Positions 23,183 to 32,749 are shown, numbered from the stretch's first letter. The stretch: 57,511 nt of DNA from an uncultured bacterium (GCA_949292525.1 CASEZJ010000001.1:1-57511); one strand, 5' to 3'. A program made the numbers and translations. Notes: generated from the sequence alone by a model not told the origin.

Positions 23183-23815
23183 GTGAGAGGTTTGTTTATA
23201 ACTTTTGAAGGTGGAGAATGTAGTGGTAAAACTACTCTAATTAAAAACCTGGCTAAATATTATGAAGACCTAGGTCAAAAAGTTTTAATTACTCGTGAAC
23301 CCGGTGGTACTCCAATTGCTGAACAAATTAGAAATATTATTTTAGATAACAATAACGTTGCGATGACTGCTAAATGTGAAGCTTTGTTATACGCGGCAAG
23401 TCGAATTCAACATGTTGAAGAAAAAATATTACCAGCATTAGACGAGGGGACGATTATTTTATGTGATCGGTTTTTAGACTCATCTTTAGCTTATCAAGGT
23501 TATGCAAGAAAATTAGGCTTTTCTTTAGTTTTAGAAGCTAATAAATTTGTTTTAGATTATTTACCTGATTTAACTTTATTAATCGATATAAAACCTGATG
23601 TTGCGTTAAAAAGAATGAGTCAAAGACCAGACAAAGTAAATCGTTTAGATGCTGAAAGTATTAATTTTCACCAAATGGTTTATGAAGGTTATCAAAAACT
23701 TGTAGATCTTTATCCAAATAGAATTAAAAAATTAGATGGTATGCTTAATAAGGAAGATTTATTAATGCAAAGTGTAAAATTAATAGATTCTTACCGGGAG
23801 AAATTATGCAACTAG
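23183..23815 (+). CDS. tmk: thymidylate kinase
   Basis: A 210-residue kinase making dTDP from dTMP. The P-loop FEGGECSGKTT is at residues 8-18, TREPGGTPIAEQIRNIIL is the DR(E)xP-type substrate motif, and CDRFLDSSLAYQGYAR follows. GTG 23183 is preferred: AGGTGA (23172-23177) sits five bases before it, while GTG 23174 lies inside that site. It starts the conserved block tmk-holB-ricT-yabB-rsmI-metG and overlaps holB by ten bases. Confidence 0.95.
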   Translation: MRGLFITFEGGECSGKTTLIKNLAKYYEDLGQKVLITREPGGTPIAEQIRNIILDNNNVAMTAKCEALLYAASRIQHVEEKILPALDEGTIILCDRFLDSSLAYQGYARKLGFSLVLEANKFVLDYLPDLTLLIDIKPDVALKRMSQRPDKVNRLDAESINFHQMVYEGYQKLVDLYPNRIKKLDGMLNKEDLLMQSVKLIDSYREKLCN

Positions 23816-24732
23816 ATTTAGATAATAGAGTTAGTTTAGAACTAAGTCGAGCTAAAGAAAATAACAGGCTATTACATGTTTATTTATTTTATGGTGGCGA
23901 TAAAAAGACAATGTTAGATGAGGCTAGGTTTTTTGCCGCATCGTTATATTGTGGTTGTCTTGAATGCAATACTTGTAAGAGTATTTTAAATGACAATCAT
24001 TTAAATGTTAAACACATATCAATAGCTAGTGATAAAACAATGATCACAAAAGAACAAATAAACGATTTAGAAAATGAGTTCAGTATGACAAGCTTAGTTA
24101 CCGGGCCCCGTGTTTATATTATTGATGGTATAGATACTGCTTCAGTTGCTGCCCAAAACAGTTTACTTAAATTTATTGAAGAACCAACATATAAGGATGA
24201 GGTTTATGGCATATTAATAGCTTACGATTTAAACAATGTTTTAACAACGATTAAATCACGTTGTGGATTAATTAGGTTCATGCCAAAATCTTTTGAACAA
24301 ATAAATGAACAATTGCGGTTAGAATATAATATTGATGATGCGTTTATTTTAGCTAGCATAGCTAAAAATGTTAATACTTGTAAAGAAATTTATCAAAGTG
24401 AAGACTTTGCTTTGGTTAAAGAAATGTTTTATGATTTTATTAAGGTTAACAATAGTAAAGATAGTGTTCTGTTTTATTTTAAATATCGTGATTTAACGAA
24501 ACAACAGCTAATTTATTTTTTAAACATATTAATTGTTTTTTACCATGAAACTCTAACAAGTCATAAATTGCTTTCAAGTGTTATTTATGATAAAATAGTT
24601 ACACTAAAACAAAACACAAGTAATGAAGTTTTAGAAAAAAGATTTTCTTTACTTTTAGCCATTGAGACTAAAATTAAATACAATGTTTTAGAGAAAAATA
24701 TATTACATGAATTAATAATTTCATTTTTTTAG
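23806..24732 (+). CDS. holB: DNA polymerase III delta' subunit
   Basis: A 308-residue clamp-loader subunit. A Cys-rich insertion CGCLECNTC corresponds to the zinc-binding module, and DGIDTASVAAQNSLLKFIEE then TTIKSRC are the delta' signatures. As expected for delta', there is no working P-loop. It loads the sliding clamp with DnaX and HolA. Overlaps the end of tmk; ricT follows 11 bases later. Confidence 0.9.
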   Translation: MQLDLDNRVSLELSRAKENNRLLHVYLFYGGDKKTMLDEARFFAASLYCGCLECNTCKSILNDNHLNVKHISIASDKTMITKEQINDLENEFSMTSLVTGPRVYIIDGIDTASVAAQNSLLKFIEEPTYKDEVYGILIAYDLNNVLTTIKSRCGLIRFMPKSFEQINEQLRLEYNIDDAFILASIAKNVNTCKEIYQSEDFALVKEMFYDFIKVNNSKDSVLFYFKYRDLTKQQLIYFLNILIVFYHETLTSHKLLSSVIYDKIVTLKQNTSNEVLEKRFSLLLAIETKIKYNVLEKNILHELIISFF

Positions 24733-24743
24733 TAGGTGATAAG

Positions 24744-25553
24744 ATGAAGGTATGCCAAGTAGCCTTTAAAAAGGTGGGTAAAAGATATTATTTTAATCCT
24801 AATAACTTGGATGTAGAAGAAAACATGGCCGTAGTAGTAGAAACGATAAGAGGTCAAGAACTTGGCCATATTGTTGGCCCATTAATCGAAATCGGTAATA
24901 CAAATTTAGAAATAAAACCATTATTAAGAATTGCTACAAAGACGGATTTAGAAATATATGAACAAAATAAAATTGATGCAATAGATGTTATTGAAACAAC
25001 AAAAAAAGAAGTAAAACGTCTATCTCTAGATATGAAGGTTTTAGAAGCTGAATTTACCCTAGATCATTTAAAATTAATTATTTATTTTGAAGCAGAAGGT
25101 AGAATAGACTTTAGAGAATTAGTTAGAAATTTAGCTGAAATATATCACTTGCGGATAGAGCTTCGTCAAGTTGGCTCAAGAGATGGGACTAAAGTTTTTG
25201 GCGGGGTTGGGCCATGTGGGTTAGTTTTATGTTGTCATAGTTTTATTACAGAATTTGACACAATAACAGTTAAGATGGCTAAAAATCAAAACTTAGCCTT
25301 AAATCCAACTAAAATAAGTGGTAATTGTGGTAAGCTTTTATGTTGTATAGCTTATGAAGATGATAATTATAAAGAATTAAGAAAGAATTTTCCTAATCCA
25401 GGCGATTTAATAACCACACCAGAAGGAGAAGCTAAAGTATTAACAAGTGATCCACTTAATCGAACATTAAAGATTAAGTATTTAAATGAAGTTGATAAGT
25501 TTGGCTTTTTGAATGCTGATGATCTAAAGGATATAACAAATGGAAATAATTAA
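24744..25553 (+). CDS. ricT: PSP1-domain protein RicT (YaaT)
   Basis: A 269-residue PSP1-family protein. The Cys-rich signatures GGVGPCGLVLCCHSF and GNCGKLLCC match RicT, which in Bacillus subtilis joins RicA and RicF in an iron-sulfur complex that helps RNase Y mature mRNAs. No RicA/RicF gene is seen in the window. TAGGTGAT before ATG 24744. Overlaps yabB by 14 bases. Confidence 0.92.
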   Translation: MKVCQVAFKKVGKRYYFNPNNLDVEENMAVVVETIRGQELGHIVGPLIEIGNTNLEIKPLLRIATKTDLEIYEQNKIDAIDVIETTKKEVKRLSLDMKVLEAEFTLDHLKLIIYFEAEGRIDFRELVRNLAEIYHLRIELRQVGSRDGTKVFGGVGPCGLVLCCHSFITEFDTITVKMAKNQNLALNPTKISGNCGKLLCCIAYEDDNYKELRKNFPNPGDLITTPEGEAKVLTSDPLNRTLKIKYLNEVDKFGFLNADDLKDITNGNN

Positions 25554-26274
25554 TGAACTATTAGGTCGACCACTAATTAAAATTTATCAAGATCCAGAAA
25601 TCTTTAATTTTTCACTTGATTCAATTTTGTTAGCTAATTTTGTTACTATACCTAAACGCACTAAATTGATTGTTGATTTAGGTACAGGAAACTGTCCGAT
25701 TCCCCTTTATCTAACTTTAAGAACAAAAGCGAAGATAATAGGTGTGGAGATTCAAAATTATTCCTTTAATTTAGCACAAAAAAGTGTTAAAATTAATAAT
25801 AAGGAAGACCAAATCAAATTGATTAACGCCGATTTAAAAGGAATTAATCAACAAATTGGTCTTGGGGTAGTGGATGTTGTTGTTTGTAATCCCCCGTTTT
25901 ATAAGGTTGGTTCTTATAATATGAATCCTGATGAACGCAAAATGATTGCTAGACATGAAGTTAAGGCTACTTTAGAAGATGTGATTAAAGAAGCAAGCTT
26001 ATTACTAAATAGTCGAGGCGTATTTGCGTTAATTCATCGACCAGATCGCTTAAATGAAATTATTATATTATTAAACAAATATAATTTAGAGCCTAAAAGA
26101 ATGCGATTTATTTATCCTAAGTTTGGTGCTAGTTGTAATCATTTATTGATTGAAGCGGTAAAGAATGCCAATCCTGGATCGTTAAAAATTTTAGACCCGT
26201 TATATGTTTATGATAATGATAATAATTGGACTTTAGAAACTTTAAAAATATATAATTGTGAAATGGAGGAATAG
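25540..26274 (+). CDS. yabB: tRNA1(Val) A37 N6-methyltransferase-like protein (TrmN6/YabB)
   Basis: A 244-residue class I SAM-dependent methyltransferase. The SAM site is DLGTGNCPIPLYL and the catalytic motif NPPFYKVG is the N6-adenine type. N-terminal FSLDSILLANF is typical for the TrmN6/YabB family, which modifies A37 of tRNA-Val in Escherichia coli. It overlaps ricT by 14 bases, and its 3' end carries the ribosome site for the next gene. Confidence 0.88.
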   Translation: MEIINELLGRPLIKIYQDPEIFNFSLDSILLANFVTIPKRTKLIVDLGTGNCPIPLYLTLRTKAKIIGVEIQNYSFNLAQKSVKINNKEDQIKLINADLKGINQQIGLGVVDVVVCNPPFYKVGSYNMNPDERKMIARHEVKATLEDVIKEASLLLNSRGVFALIHRPDRLNEIIILLNKYNLEPKRMRFIYPKFGASCNHLLIEAVKNANPGSLKILDPLYVYDNDNNWTLETLKIYNCEMEE

Positions 26275-26276
26275 AT

Positions 26277-26684
26277 ATGTTTTTAAGTTATTTAAACAGA
26301 AAGGAAAAATTAAAATTCTTAGATTTAGCTATTTATATGGCAGATATAGATGGTGAACCTACAGTCATTGAAAAAAGGATTTTAAATAAGATGTTTGCTG
26401 AAGTTGAAGATGTTCGTCAAGAATACACATTCCAAAAATCTGAAACAATAGAAGAAACAATTGACTTCTTTGTTAATGCTAATTCAGTAGTTAAAAACGT
26501 TGTGTATTTGAATTTAGTTACTATTTCTATGGAAGATGACTTATATAACACTTCTGAATTATTATTCTTAGAAAGCATTCAAAACAAGTTTAATATTTCA
26601 GCTGAAAAAAGAAGAGACTTAATTTCTATCGTATATGCTGAAAGAGACTTAAGAGAAAGAGCAAGCAGAATTGTTAAAGAATAA
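26277..26684 (+). CDS. small TerB-like protein of unknown function
   Basis: A 135-residue, mostly helical, acidic protein. LDLAIYMADIDGEPTVIEKR resembles the Asp-rich metal-site helix of TerB/DjlA-like domains (MAxADGxxxxxE), and SMEDDLYNTSELLFLESIQN fits the second repeat. TerB-like domains often bind divalent metal and act as adaptors. It sits between yabB and rsmI, sharing the operon with two-base and one-base junctions, so an RNA-modification or replication link is possible but unproven. Confidence 0.6.
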   Translation: MFLSYLNRKEKLKFLDLAIYMADIDGEPTVIEKRILNKMFAEVEDVRQEYTFQKSETIEETIDFFVNANSVVKNVVYLNLVTISMEDDLYNTSELLFLESIQNKFNISAEKRRDLISIVYAERDLRERASRIVKE

Positions 26685-27520
26685 TGAATAAAAAAAGCTT
26701 TACAAATAGCCCTATTTTATATCTTGTAGGTACCCCGATCGGTAATTTAGAAGATATAAGCCTTAGGGCTTTACGCATTTTAAAAGAGGTTAGTAAAATA
26801 TATTGTGAAGACACTAGAACATCTAGTGTTTTACTCAGACATTATGATATATCTACTCCACTAGAAAGTTATCATAATTTTAATGAAGAAACTAAAGCAA
26901 AAGCTATAGTTGATTACATTAAAGATGGGCATAATGTGGCTTTAATATCTGATGCTGGTAATCCTATTATTTCTGATCCTGGTTTTAAACTAGTAGAAGA
27001 ATGCTTAACAAATGATATAGCTGTGACTACAATACCTGGTCCTAGTGCTTTTACTAGTGCTTTTATGACTTCTAATATGCCGTTTCCTTTTCTTTTTTAT
27101 GGCTTTTTAAAACCTAAACAAACGGAAAGAGAAAAAGAACTACAAGAATTAAAATATCAAAAAGCAAGTTTAATATTTTATGAGGCTCCACATCGCCTTA
27201 AGGATACTTTAGAATCTATTCTTAAGGTACTTGGTGATAGGGATTGTTATTTAGCTAGAGAATTAACTAAAAAATTTGAAGAACATTACTATTTGAAAGT
27301 TAGTTCATTATTAAAAGAATGTACTAATTTAAAAGGAGAAATGGTCTTGATTATTAAGGGTTATCAAGAAGAAAAAATAACAGCTGATAAATTTAGTTTA
27401 ATAGAAGAACAAATTAAATTAGGACTTAAGGCTAATGCGGCAATTAAAGAAGTTGCGGCAATGTTAAACATTGATAAAAAAGAACTATATAAAGATTATA
27501 TTGCCTATAAATCAAAATAA
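26684..27520 (+). CDS. rsmI: 16S rRNA C1402 2'-O-ribose methyltransferase
   Basis: A 278-residue SAM-dependent methyltransferase of the tetrapyrrole-methylase fold. YLVGTPIGNLEDISLRAL, CEDTRTSSVLLRHY, LISDAGNPIISDPG and TIPGPSAFTSA are diagnostic. It modifies the decoding-site base C1402 of 16S rRNA. The start overlaps the previous stop by one base (TAATG). Terminator downstream at 27534-27563. Confidence 0.95.
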   Translation: MNKKSFTNSPILYLVGTPIGNLEDISLRALRILKEVSKIYCEDTRTSSVLLRHYDISTPLESYHNFNEETKAKAIVDYIKDGHNVALISDAGNPIISDPGFKLVEECLTNDIAVTTIPGPSAFTSAFMTSNMPFPFLFYGFLKPKQTEREKELQELKYQKASLIFYEAPHRLKDTLESILKVLGDRDCYLARELTKKFEEHYYLKVSSLLKECTNLKGEMVLIIKGYQEEKITADKFSLIEEQIKLGLKANAAIKEVAAMLNIDKKELYKDYIAYKSK

Positions 27521-27533
27521 AACTAATAATAAG

Positions 27534-27563
27534 ACAGTGTAATTAAAATTACTCTGTTTTTTA
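27534..27563 (+). terminator. terminator after rsmI
   Basis: ACAGTGTAATT pairs with AATTACTCTGT with one mismatch, followed by TTTTTTATT. Confidence 0.65.
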
Positions 27564-27624
27564 TTGTAAATATGAATAAAAAAAAGTAAAATATAGTGTA
27601 TGTAAATTGATTGGAGATTTTAGA

Positions 27625-29529
27625 ATGAAAAAACCATTTTATTTATCTACAGCTATAGCTTATACATCATCAAAACCACATATTGGTAATGTATACGAAG
27701 CTATACTTGCTGATAGTATTTGTAGATTTAAAAGAAAACAAGGCTATGATGTTTATTTTCAAACCGGAACTGATGAACACGGTCAAAAAATAGAAGAGAA
27801 GGCTAAGGAAAATAAAGTTGAACCCCAAAAATGGGTAGACGATGTTGCAAACTCAATAAAAGAAACTTATAAATTAGTGAATGTAGCTTATGATAAATTC
27901 ATAAGAACTACTGATAAAGCTCATGAAAAAGAGGTCGCAGAAGCATTTGAAAAACTACTAGAAAAAGGTGATATTTATAAAGGAACCTATGAAGGTTGGT
28001 ATTGCGTAGCCTGTGAATCATTTTATACTGAAAAAGATTTAGTTGATGGTTGTTGCCCTGATTGTGGTGCTAAGGTAAGAAAAGAAAAAGAAGAAGCTTA
28101 TTTCTTAAAATTAGCTCCATATCAAGAAAAATTAGTTAATTATATAAAAGAACATAAAGACTTTATTGAACCAGAATCACGCAAGAACGAAATGCTTAAC
28201 AACTTTTTAAAAGACCCACTTCCAGATTTATGTGTTTCAAGATCATCATATACATGGGGTGTTAAGGTACCAAGTGATCCTAAGCATGTCATCTACGTTT
28301 GGATCGATGCTTTAATGAACTATATTACTGGTATTGGTTACCATGTAAATGGAGATAATGCGACTGATTTTACGAAATATTGGCCTTGTGATATTCATTT
28401 AATTGGTAAGGATATTTTAAGATTTCATACTATTTATTGGCCTATTATTTTAATGGCATTAGATTTACCATTACCAAAGAAAATCTTTGGTCATCCATGG
28501 ATTTTAATGAATCATGGTAAAATGTCTAAATCAAAAGGTAATGTGATTTATACTGATGATTTAGTTAATATTTTTGGGGTAGATGCTGTTAGATATTATG
28601 TATTACACGAGATACCTTTTGCTCAAGATGGCAATATTACTTATGAATTAGTTTGTGAAAGAAATAATACTGATTTAGCTAATGTTTATGGTAATTTAGT
28701 AAATAGAACTATAGCTATGACTAAAAAATATTTTACTGGAAACTTAACCAAATTAGAACCTAATTTAGATTTAACAAAGACTTTAATTAAAGATTGTTAT
28801 ATAGCTAAAGAGGCTTATTTTAAACATATGGAAGAATTAAAGGTAAGTTTAGCGATTGATGATGTATTTAGTTTACTTAGAAAGGCTAATAAATATATTG
28901 ACGATACTGCACCATGGGCTCTAGCAAAAGATGAAGCAAAACAAGATGAATTAAAAGAAGTATTATATACTTTACTTGAAATGATTAGAATTTCATCTAT
29001 AATGCTTGAAAATATTATGCCCGATACAGCTAATAAGGTATATAAATTTATTAATACTAACAAAACAACTTATTCTGATTTAGAATATGGTGTTGTTTTT
29101 AATTACACCGTATCAGATAGCGAAGTATTATTTAAACGTTTAGATGTTTCTAAAGATGTCTTAGATAAAGTTTTAGCAAAAGAGGCAAAAGCTGAAGCTG
29201 TAGAGGAACAAAAAGATCTAATTTCAATTGATGATTTTGACAAAGTAGAATTGGTTGTAGGTCAAATTCTTGAAGCTAAACCGCATCCTGATGCTAAAAA
29301 ACTTATGGTTTTAAAAGTTAATATTGGCTCTGAAGTTAGACAAATTGTCTCAGGAATAAGAGAATATTATGAAGAAAAAGATTTAATTGGTAAAAAAATA
29401 GCAGTTGTTAAAAACTTAAAACCAGTTAAATTAAGAGGCATATTATCTGAAGGTATGATATGTTGTGCTGGTAAAAAAGCAAAATTAGTAGAAATTCCAA
29501 CTGGAGAAGCAGGAGAAGAAATAAGTTAA
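27625..29529 (+). CDS. metG: methionyl-tRNA synthetase
   Basis: A 634-residue class I synthetase that charges tRNA-Met. The HIGH motif appears as PHIGN and the second motif as KMSKSKGN. A four-Cys knuckle (CVAC, then CCPDC) lies between. The C-terminal 110 residues form an EMAP/Trbp111-type tRNA-binding domain (FDKVELVVGQILEAKPHPDA, LKPVKLRGILSEGM) that supports dimerisation. ATG 27625 is chosen: GGAG lies nine bases before it, and the upstream TTG 27607 has no site. Followed two bases later by the YitT gene. Confidence 0.96.
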   Translation: MKKPFYLSTAIAYTSSKPHIGNVYEAILADSICRFKRKQGYDVYFQTGTDEHGQKIEEKAKENKVEPQKWVDDVANSIKETYKLVNVAYDKFIRTTDKAHEKEVAEAFEKLLEKGDIYKGTYEGWYCVACESFYTEKDLVDGCCPDCGAKVRKEKEEAYFLKLAPYQEKLVNYIKEHKDFIEPESRKNEMLNNFLKDPLPDLCVSRSSYTWGVKVPSDPKHVIYVWIDALMNYITGIGYHVNGDNATDFTKYWPCDIHLIGKDILRFHTIYWPIILMALDLPLPKKIFGHPWILMNHGKMSKSKGNVIYTDDLVNIFGVDAVRYYVLHEIPFAQDGNITYELVCERNNTDLANVYGNLVNRTIAMTKKYFTGNLTKLEPNLDLTKTLIKDCYIAKEAYFKHMEELKVSLAIDDVFSLLRKANKYIDDTAPWALAKDEAKQDELKEVLYTLLEMIRISSIMLENIMPDTANKVYKFINTNKTTYSDLEYGVVFNYTVSDSEVLFKRLDVSKDVLDKVLAKEAKAEAVEEQKDLISIDDFDKVELVVGQILEAKPHPDAKKLMVLKVNIGSEVRQIVSGIREYYEEKDLIGKKIAVVKNLKPVKLRGILSEGMICCAGKKAKLVEIPTGEAGEEIS

Positions 29530-29530
29530 T

Positions 29531-30421
29531 ATGGAACATAACAAACATTTAGATGATGCATTTAGAGTTATTATTGTTATTTTTACATCTGTTTTATATT
29601 GTTTAGGCTTAATATGGTTTTTAGAACCAGCAGGAATTTATTCAGCTGGAATAACTGGGTTTTCACAAATAGTAAAAAAACTATTTGATCCTCTAGCTAA
29701 TATTCCTCTAGGTGTTTATACATTAATTTTTAATATTCCGTTATTCATATATGGATGGCGTAAGGTTTCTAAAAGATTTGCAATATTTAGCTTAATTTCC
29801 GTTTTAGTTCAAACAATCTGTACTTTAGATATAATTCCTGTTGATCCAGTTATTAAGGCTTTTAAATTAGACCCAACTGAAAATCAATTAACTTATGCTA
29901 TTATAGGGGCAATCTTAACAGGTGTAGCCTGTGGTGTTGCGTTAAGATTTGGTACATCAACAGGAGGACTTGATATTTTAGGTCAAGTCTTAGCTATTGA
30001 AAGGAATATTTCAATTGGTGTTTTCACGATGATAGCCAATGTTTTAATCGCTATTGTTGGTGGTGCGTTCGTTTCAAATTCTTGGCCAATTGCTTTTTAT
30101 ACTACAATAAGAATTATTATTACTAGTATTTGTATTGATAAAATTCATACAGCATATAATTATGTTAAATTAAATATAATTTCTAGTAATGTGGATGATG
30201 AAATGTTAAAGGACTTATTAGCTATGCATAGGGGATGTACAATCATACCTGTAGAAGGTGCATATTCTCATCAACATAAGTCAGATTTAATTATGGTTAT
30301 TTCAGCATATGAACTAGATAAGGCAATAAGAATTTGTAAAACGCATGATCCGAGATGCTTTATCATTGTTGAACCTGTTAAAAGAGTATATGGTAATTAT
30401 ACTCGTAAATCAATTGTTTAG
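29531..30421 (+). CDS. YitT-family membrane protein (DUF161/DUF2179)
   Basis: A 296-residue protein with five to six membrane helices (FLEPAGIYSAGITGFSQIV; GVALRFGTSTGGLDILGQVL) and a C-terminal cytosolic DUF2179 domain (HRGCTIIPVEGAYSH). The family is widespread in Firmicutes; its transported substrate is not established. It is probably cotranscribed with metG, whose stop is one base upstream. A 12-bp terminator follows. Confidence 0.88.
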   Translation: MEHNKHLDDAFRVIIVIFTSVLYCLGLIWFLEPAGIYSAGITGFSQIVKKLFDPLANIPLGVYTLIFNIPLFIYGWRKVSKRFAIFSLISVLVQTICTLDIIPVDPVIKAFKLDPTENQLTYAIIGAILTGVACGVALRFGTSTGGLDILGQVLAIERNISIGVFTMIANVLIAIVGGAFVSNSWPIAFYTTIRIIITSICIDKIHTAYNYVKLNIISSNVDDEMLKDLLAMHRGCTIIPVEGAYSHQHKSDLIMVISAYELDKAIRICKTHDPRCFIIVEPVKRVYGNYTRKSIV

Positions 30422-30425
30422 TTTT

Positions 30426-30459
30426 AAATTGGCTAATAATTAGAATTAGCCAATTTTTT
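30426..30459 (+). terminator. terminator after the YitT gene
   Basis: AAATTGGCTAAT (30426-30437) pairs perfectly with ATTAGCCAATTT (30445-30456), followed by TTT. Confidence 0.9.
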
Positions 30460-30487
30460 AAAAATATTTTAGAAGGAGGAAATTGAA

Positions 30488-32014
30488 ATGCTTAAATTAT
30501 TACTTAAACTTAAAGATGGATTTATATCAATATTACCAATTTATTTGATAATAATAATTTTAAATTTCACCCCTTATATAGATTTATCTAATTATGAAAT
30601 ATTAGTTTTATCTTTCGCAACCATACTTGCGACATTAGGGTTAGCGTTATTTAATATGGGTAGTGATTTAGCCATGACTCCAATGGGGAAATTAAGTGGA
30701 TCTTATCTCACTAAGCAAGGTAAGATGTGGATACTAGTGTTTTTTGCTTTTGCTTTAGGCTTTTTCATAACTTTAGCAGAGCCTAATTTAGCTATTTTAG
30801 GTAGCCAAATCAAAGCTTTATTAAGCCCACTCCTAATTACGATTTCAGTAGCATTTGGAGTCGGTTTAGCATTTGTACTACTTGTTGTTAGAGCTATTCA
30901 TAAAGTTAATTTAGCTCAAATTTTTCTGTTTTTATATGGCTTAGCTTTTGCTTTAGTAACATTAGTTATTTATACAGGTAGTAGCGATTTTTTAGGTTTT
31001 ATTTATGATTCTGGTGGAGTTACAACCGGACCGGTAACAGTCCCATTTATGATGGCGGTTTGTATAGGTATATCTAGTGTATTAGCTAAAAAATCAGATA
31101 AAGATATGTCATTTGGTTTAATTGGTATTGTTTGTATAATGTCAATTATTGTTATGCTTTTTTTAGGTATTTTTATAGAATATAATGGCGATTTTACACT
31201 TGATAAATCATTATATGAAATAGGAACAAACTTTGGTTTGGCAATAATAAACAATTTATGGTCATCTATAAAAAGTGTTTTCTTATCTTTAGTTTTAATA
31301 GTTGCCTTCTTTTTGATAATTAATTTTATATTTATTAAATTACCAAAAAAGAAACTTGAAACATTAGGAATAGGAGTAATATATTCATTTTTTGGTTTAT
31401 CTTTCTTTTTAACAGCTGTTAATTTAGCCTATATGCCGGTTGCTTATAAACTTGGGGGACAACTAGCAAATCATCAAAGTTTATTATATATAATAAGTTT
31501 TATTATTGGTGCTGTTTCAGTCTTTGCTGAACCAGCGGTTCATGTTTTAGTTAAACAAGTTAATGATATTACAAATGGTATTATTAAAAAGACTACAATG
31601 TTAATTGGTCTAATCATTGGGGTTGGATTTTCAATAGTGTTAGCTGTACTAAGAATTGTTTATGGATTTGAAATAATGTTTATTTTAGTCCCAGCTTTAG
31701 TTTTAGCATTAGTAATGAGTTTCTTTATTCCGAAAATATATGTAGCGATAGCCTTTGATTCCGGTGGGGTTGCGGCCGGAGCACTGACAAGTGGTTTTGT
31801 TTTACCTTTTGCGATTGGCATATGTATGGGTATGGGTTACCTAGATAGTGAAACTTTAAGACTTGGATTTGGGGTTGTATCTTTAGTTTCAATTACACCA
31901 GTAATAGTAATAGAGCTTATTGGTTTATTTGCTTTAATTAAAGATAAGATTAAAATGAAGCGGCAAGTTGAAAAAATGATCCAAGCTAGTGATGAAATAA
32001 TAATTAAATTTTGA
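30488..32014 (+). CDS. DUF1538 multi-pass membrane protein
   Basis: A 508-residue protein with about 12 hydrophobic segments in two homologous halves. Paired motifs occur in both: LAEPNLAILGSQI against FAEPAVHVLVKQV, and DSGGVTTGPVTVPF against DSGGVAAGALTSGF. These are the DUF1538 signatures, and the inverted-repeat-like design suggests a transporter or channel. AAGGAGG before ATG 30488. Two PII-like genes follow with overlaps, which suggests gating of this protein by small signal proteins, as GlnK controls AmtB. The substrate is unknown. Confidence 0.8.
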   Translation: MLKLLLKLKDGFISILPIYLIIIILNFTPYIDLSNYEILVLSFATILATLGLALFNMGSDLAMTPMGKLSGSYLTKQGKMWILVFFAFALGFFITLAEPNLAILGSQIKALLSPLLITISVAFGVGLAFVLLVVRAIHKVNLAQIFLFLYGLAFALVTLVIYTGSSDFLGFIYDSGGVTTGPVTVPFMMAVCIGISSVLAKKSDKDMSFGLIGIVCIMSIIVMLFLGIFIEYNGDFTLDKSLYEIGTNFGLAIINNLWSSIKSVFLSLVLIVAFFLIINFIFIKLPKKKLETLGIGVIYSFFGLSFFLTAVNLAYMPVAYKLGGQLANHQSLLYIISFIIGAVSVFAEPAVHVLVKQVNDITNGIIKKTTMLIGLIIGVGFSIVLAVLRIVYGFEIMFILVPALVLALVMSFFIPKIYVAIAFDSGGVAAGALTSGFVLPFAIGICMGMGYLDSETLRLGFGVVSLVSITPVIVIELIGLFALIKDKIKMKRQVEKMIQASDEIIIKF

Positions 32015-32022
32015 GGTGTGAT

Positions 32023-32400
32023 ATGGCAAAATTAAGTAAAAAAAATAATAACATGAAAAAGCTTGTTGCCATAATTACTATTATGCCTACAAATAAAAAT
32101 GCGGTTATTTTAGATTTAATAGAAAAATATGGTGTAAATTACCATTTAAGTTTCTTAGGCGAGGGCTCGGCAAGTAATGAAATTTTGGCGATGTTAGGTC
32201 TAAGTGAAAGTAGAAGAATAGTAACAATTAGCTTTATTCGCGAAGACAAAGCTAAAGATTGTCTAGATGCAGTTGAAGACAAAATAAATCAACTAGCATT
32301 GCATGCTATCGCATTTTGTGTAAATTTAGATAGTATCATAGGCTTAAAAAATTATTTATTTTTAGCAGATTTAGGAGGCAAAGCATGGAAAAAGAATTAG
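32023..32400 (+). CDS. PII-like regulatory protein 1
   Basis: A 125-residue protein with a ferredoxin-like fold in PII style: VAIITIMPTNKNAVILDLIE, then LGEGSASNEILAMLG (T-loop region) and RIVTISFIREDKA. ATG 32023 follows GAGGTG; TTG 32011 lies inside the end of the DUF1538 gene. The overlap with that gene indicates a shared operon. It lacks the UTase tyrosine context of classical GlnB. It probably binds a nucleotide and docks to the membrane partner; this is inference. Confidence 0.65.
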   Translation: MAKLSKKNNNMKKLVAIITIMPTNKNAVILDLIEKYGVNYHLSFLGEGSASNEILAMLGLSESRRIVTISFIREDKAKDCLDAVEDKINQLALHAIAFCVNLDSIIGLKNYLFLADLGGKAWKKN

Positions 32401-32726
32401 CATTATTAATGATTATAGTTAATAGCGGTTATAGTGAAGAAGCGATAAGTTTATTACAAAGTTTAGGAGCTAGAGGAGCTACAATTTTAAATGGTAGTGG
32501 TGCAGTTAAGCCAGAAGCTAAGAAATTATATGGAATTGAAATAAATCCTGAAAAAGAAGTTTTGCTCGTTGTAGTAGCTAAAAACTTATTAGATGATATA
32601 ATGACAAACATATATGAAAAGTTAGGTTCTACTACCTTAGCTCAAGGCGTAGCATTTAGTTTACCAATTAGTTATGCAACAAGTAATTTATTTGCCCAAT
32701 TTGCCGACCAAAAGCCAAGTGAATAG
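32385..32726 (+). CDS. PII-like regulatory protein 2
   Basis: A 113-residue PII-like protein: LLMIIVNSGYSEEAISLLQS, then the Gly-rich T-loop GARGATILNGSG and VLLVVVAKNLLDDIMTNIYE. It overlaps the first PII-like gene by 16 bases. The two are only distantly alike, so they may form a heteromer or respond to different signals. No ligand can be read from sequence. Confidence 0.72.
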   Translation: MEKELALLMIIVNSGYSEEAISLLQSLGARGATILNGSGAVKPEAKKLYGIEINPEKEVLLVVVAKNLLDDIMTNIYEKLGSTTLAQGVAFSLPISYATSNLFAQFADQKPSE

Positions 32727-32749
32727 TCGTAGTTTTTGTAAAATAAAAC

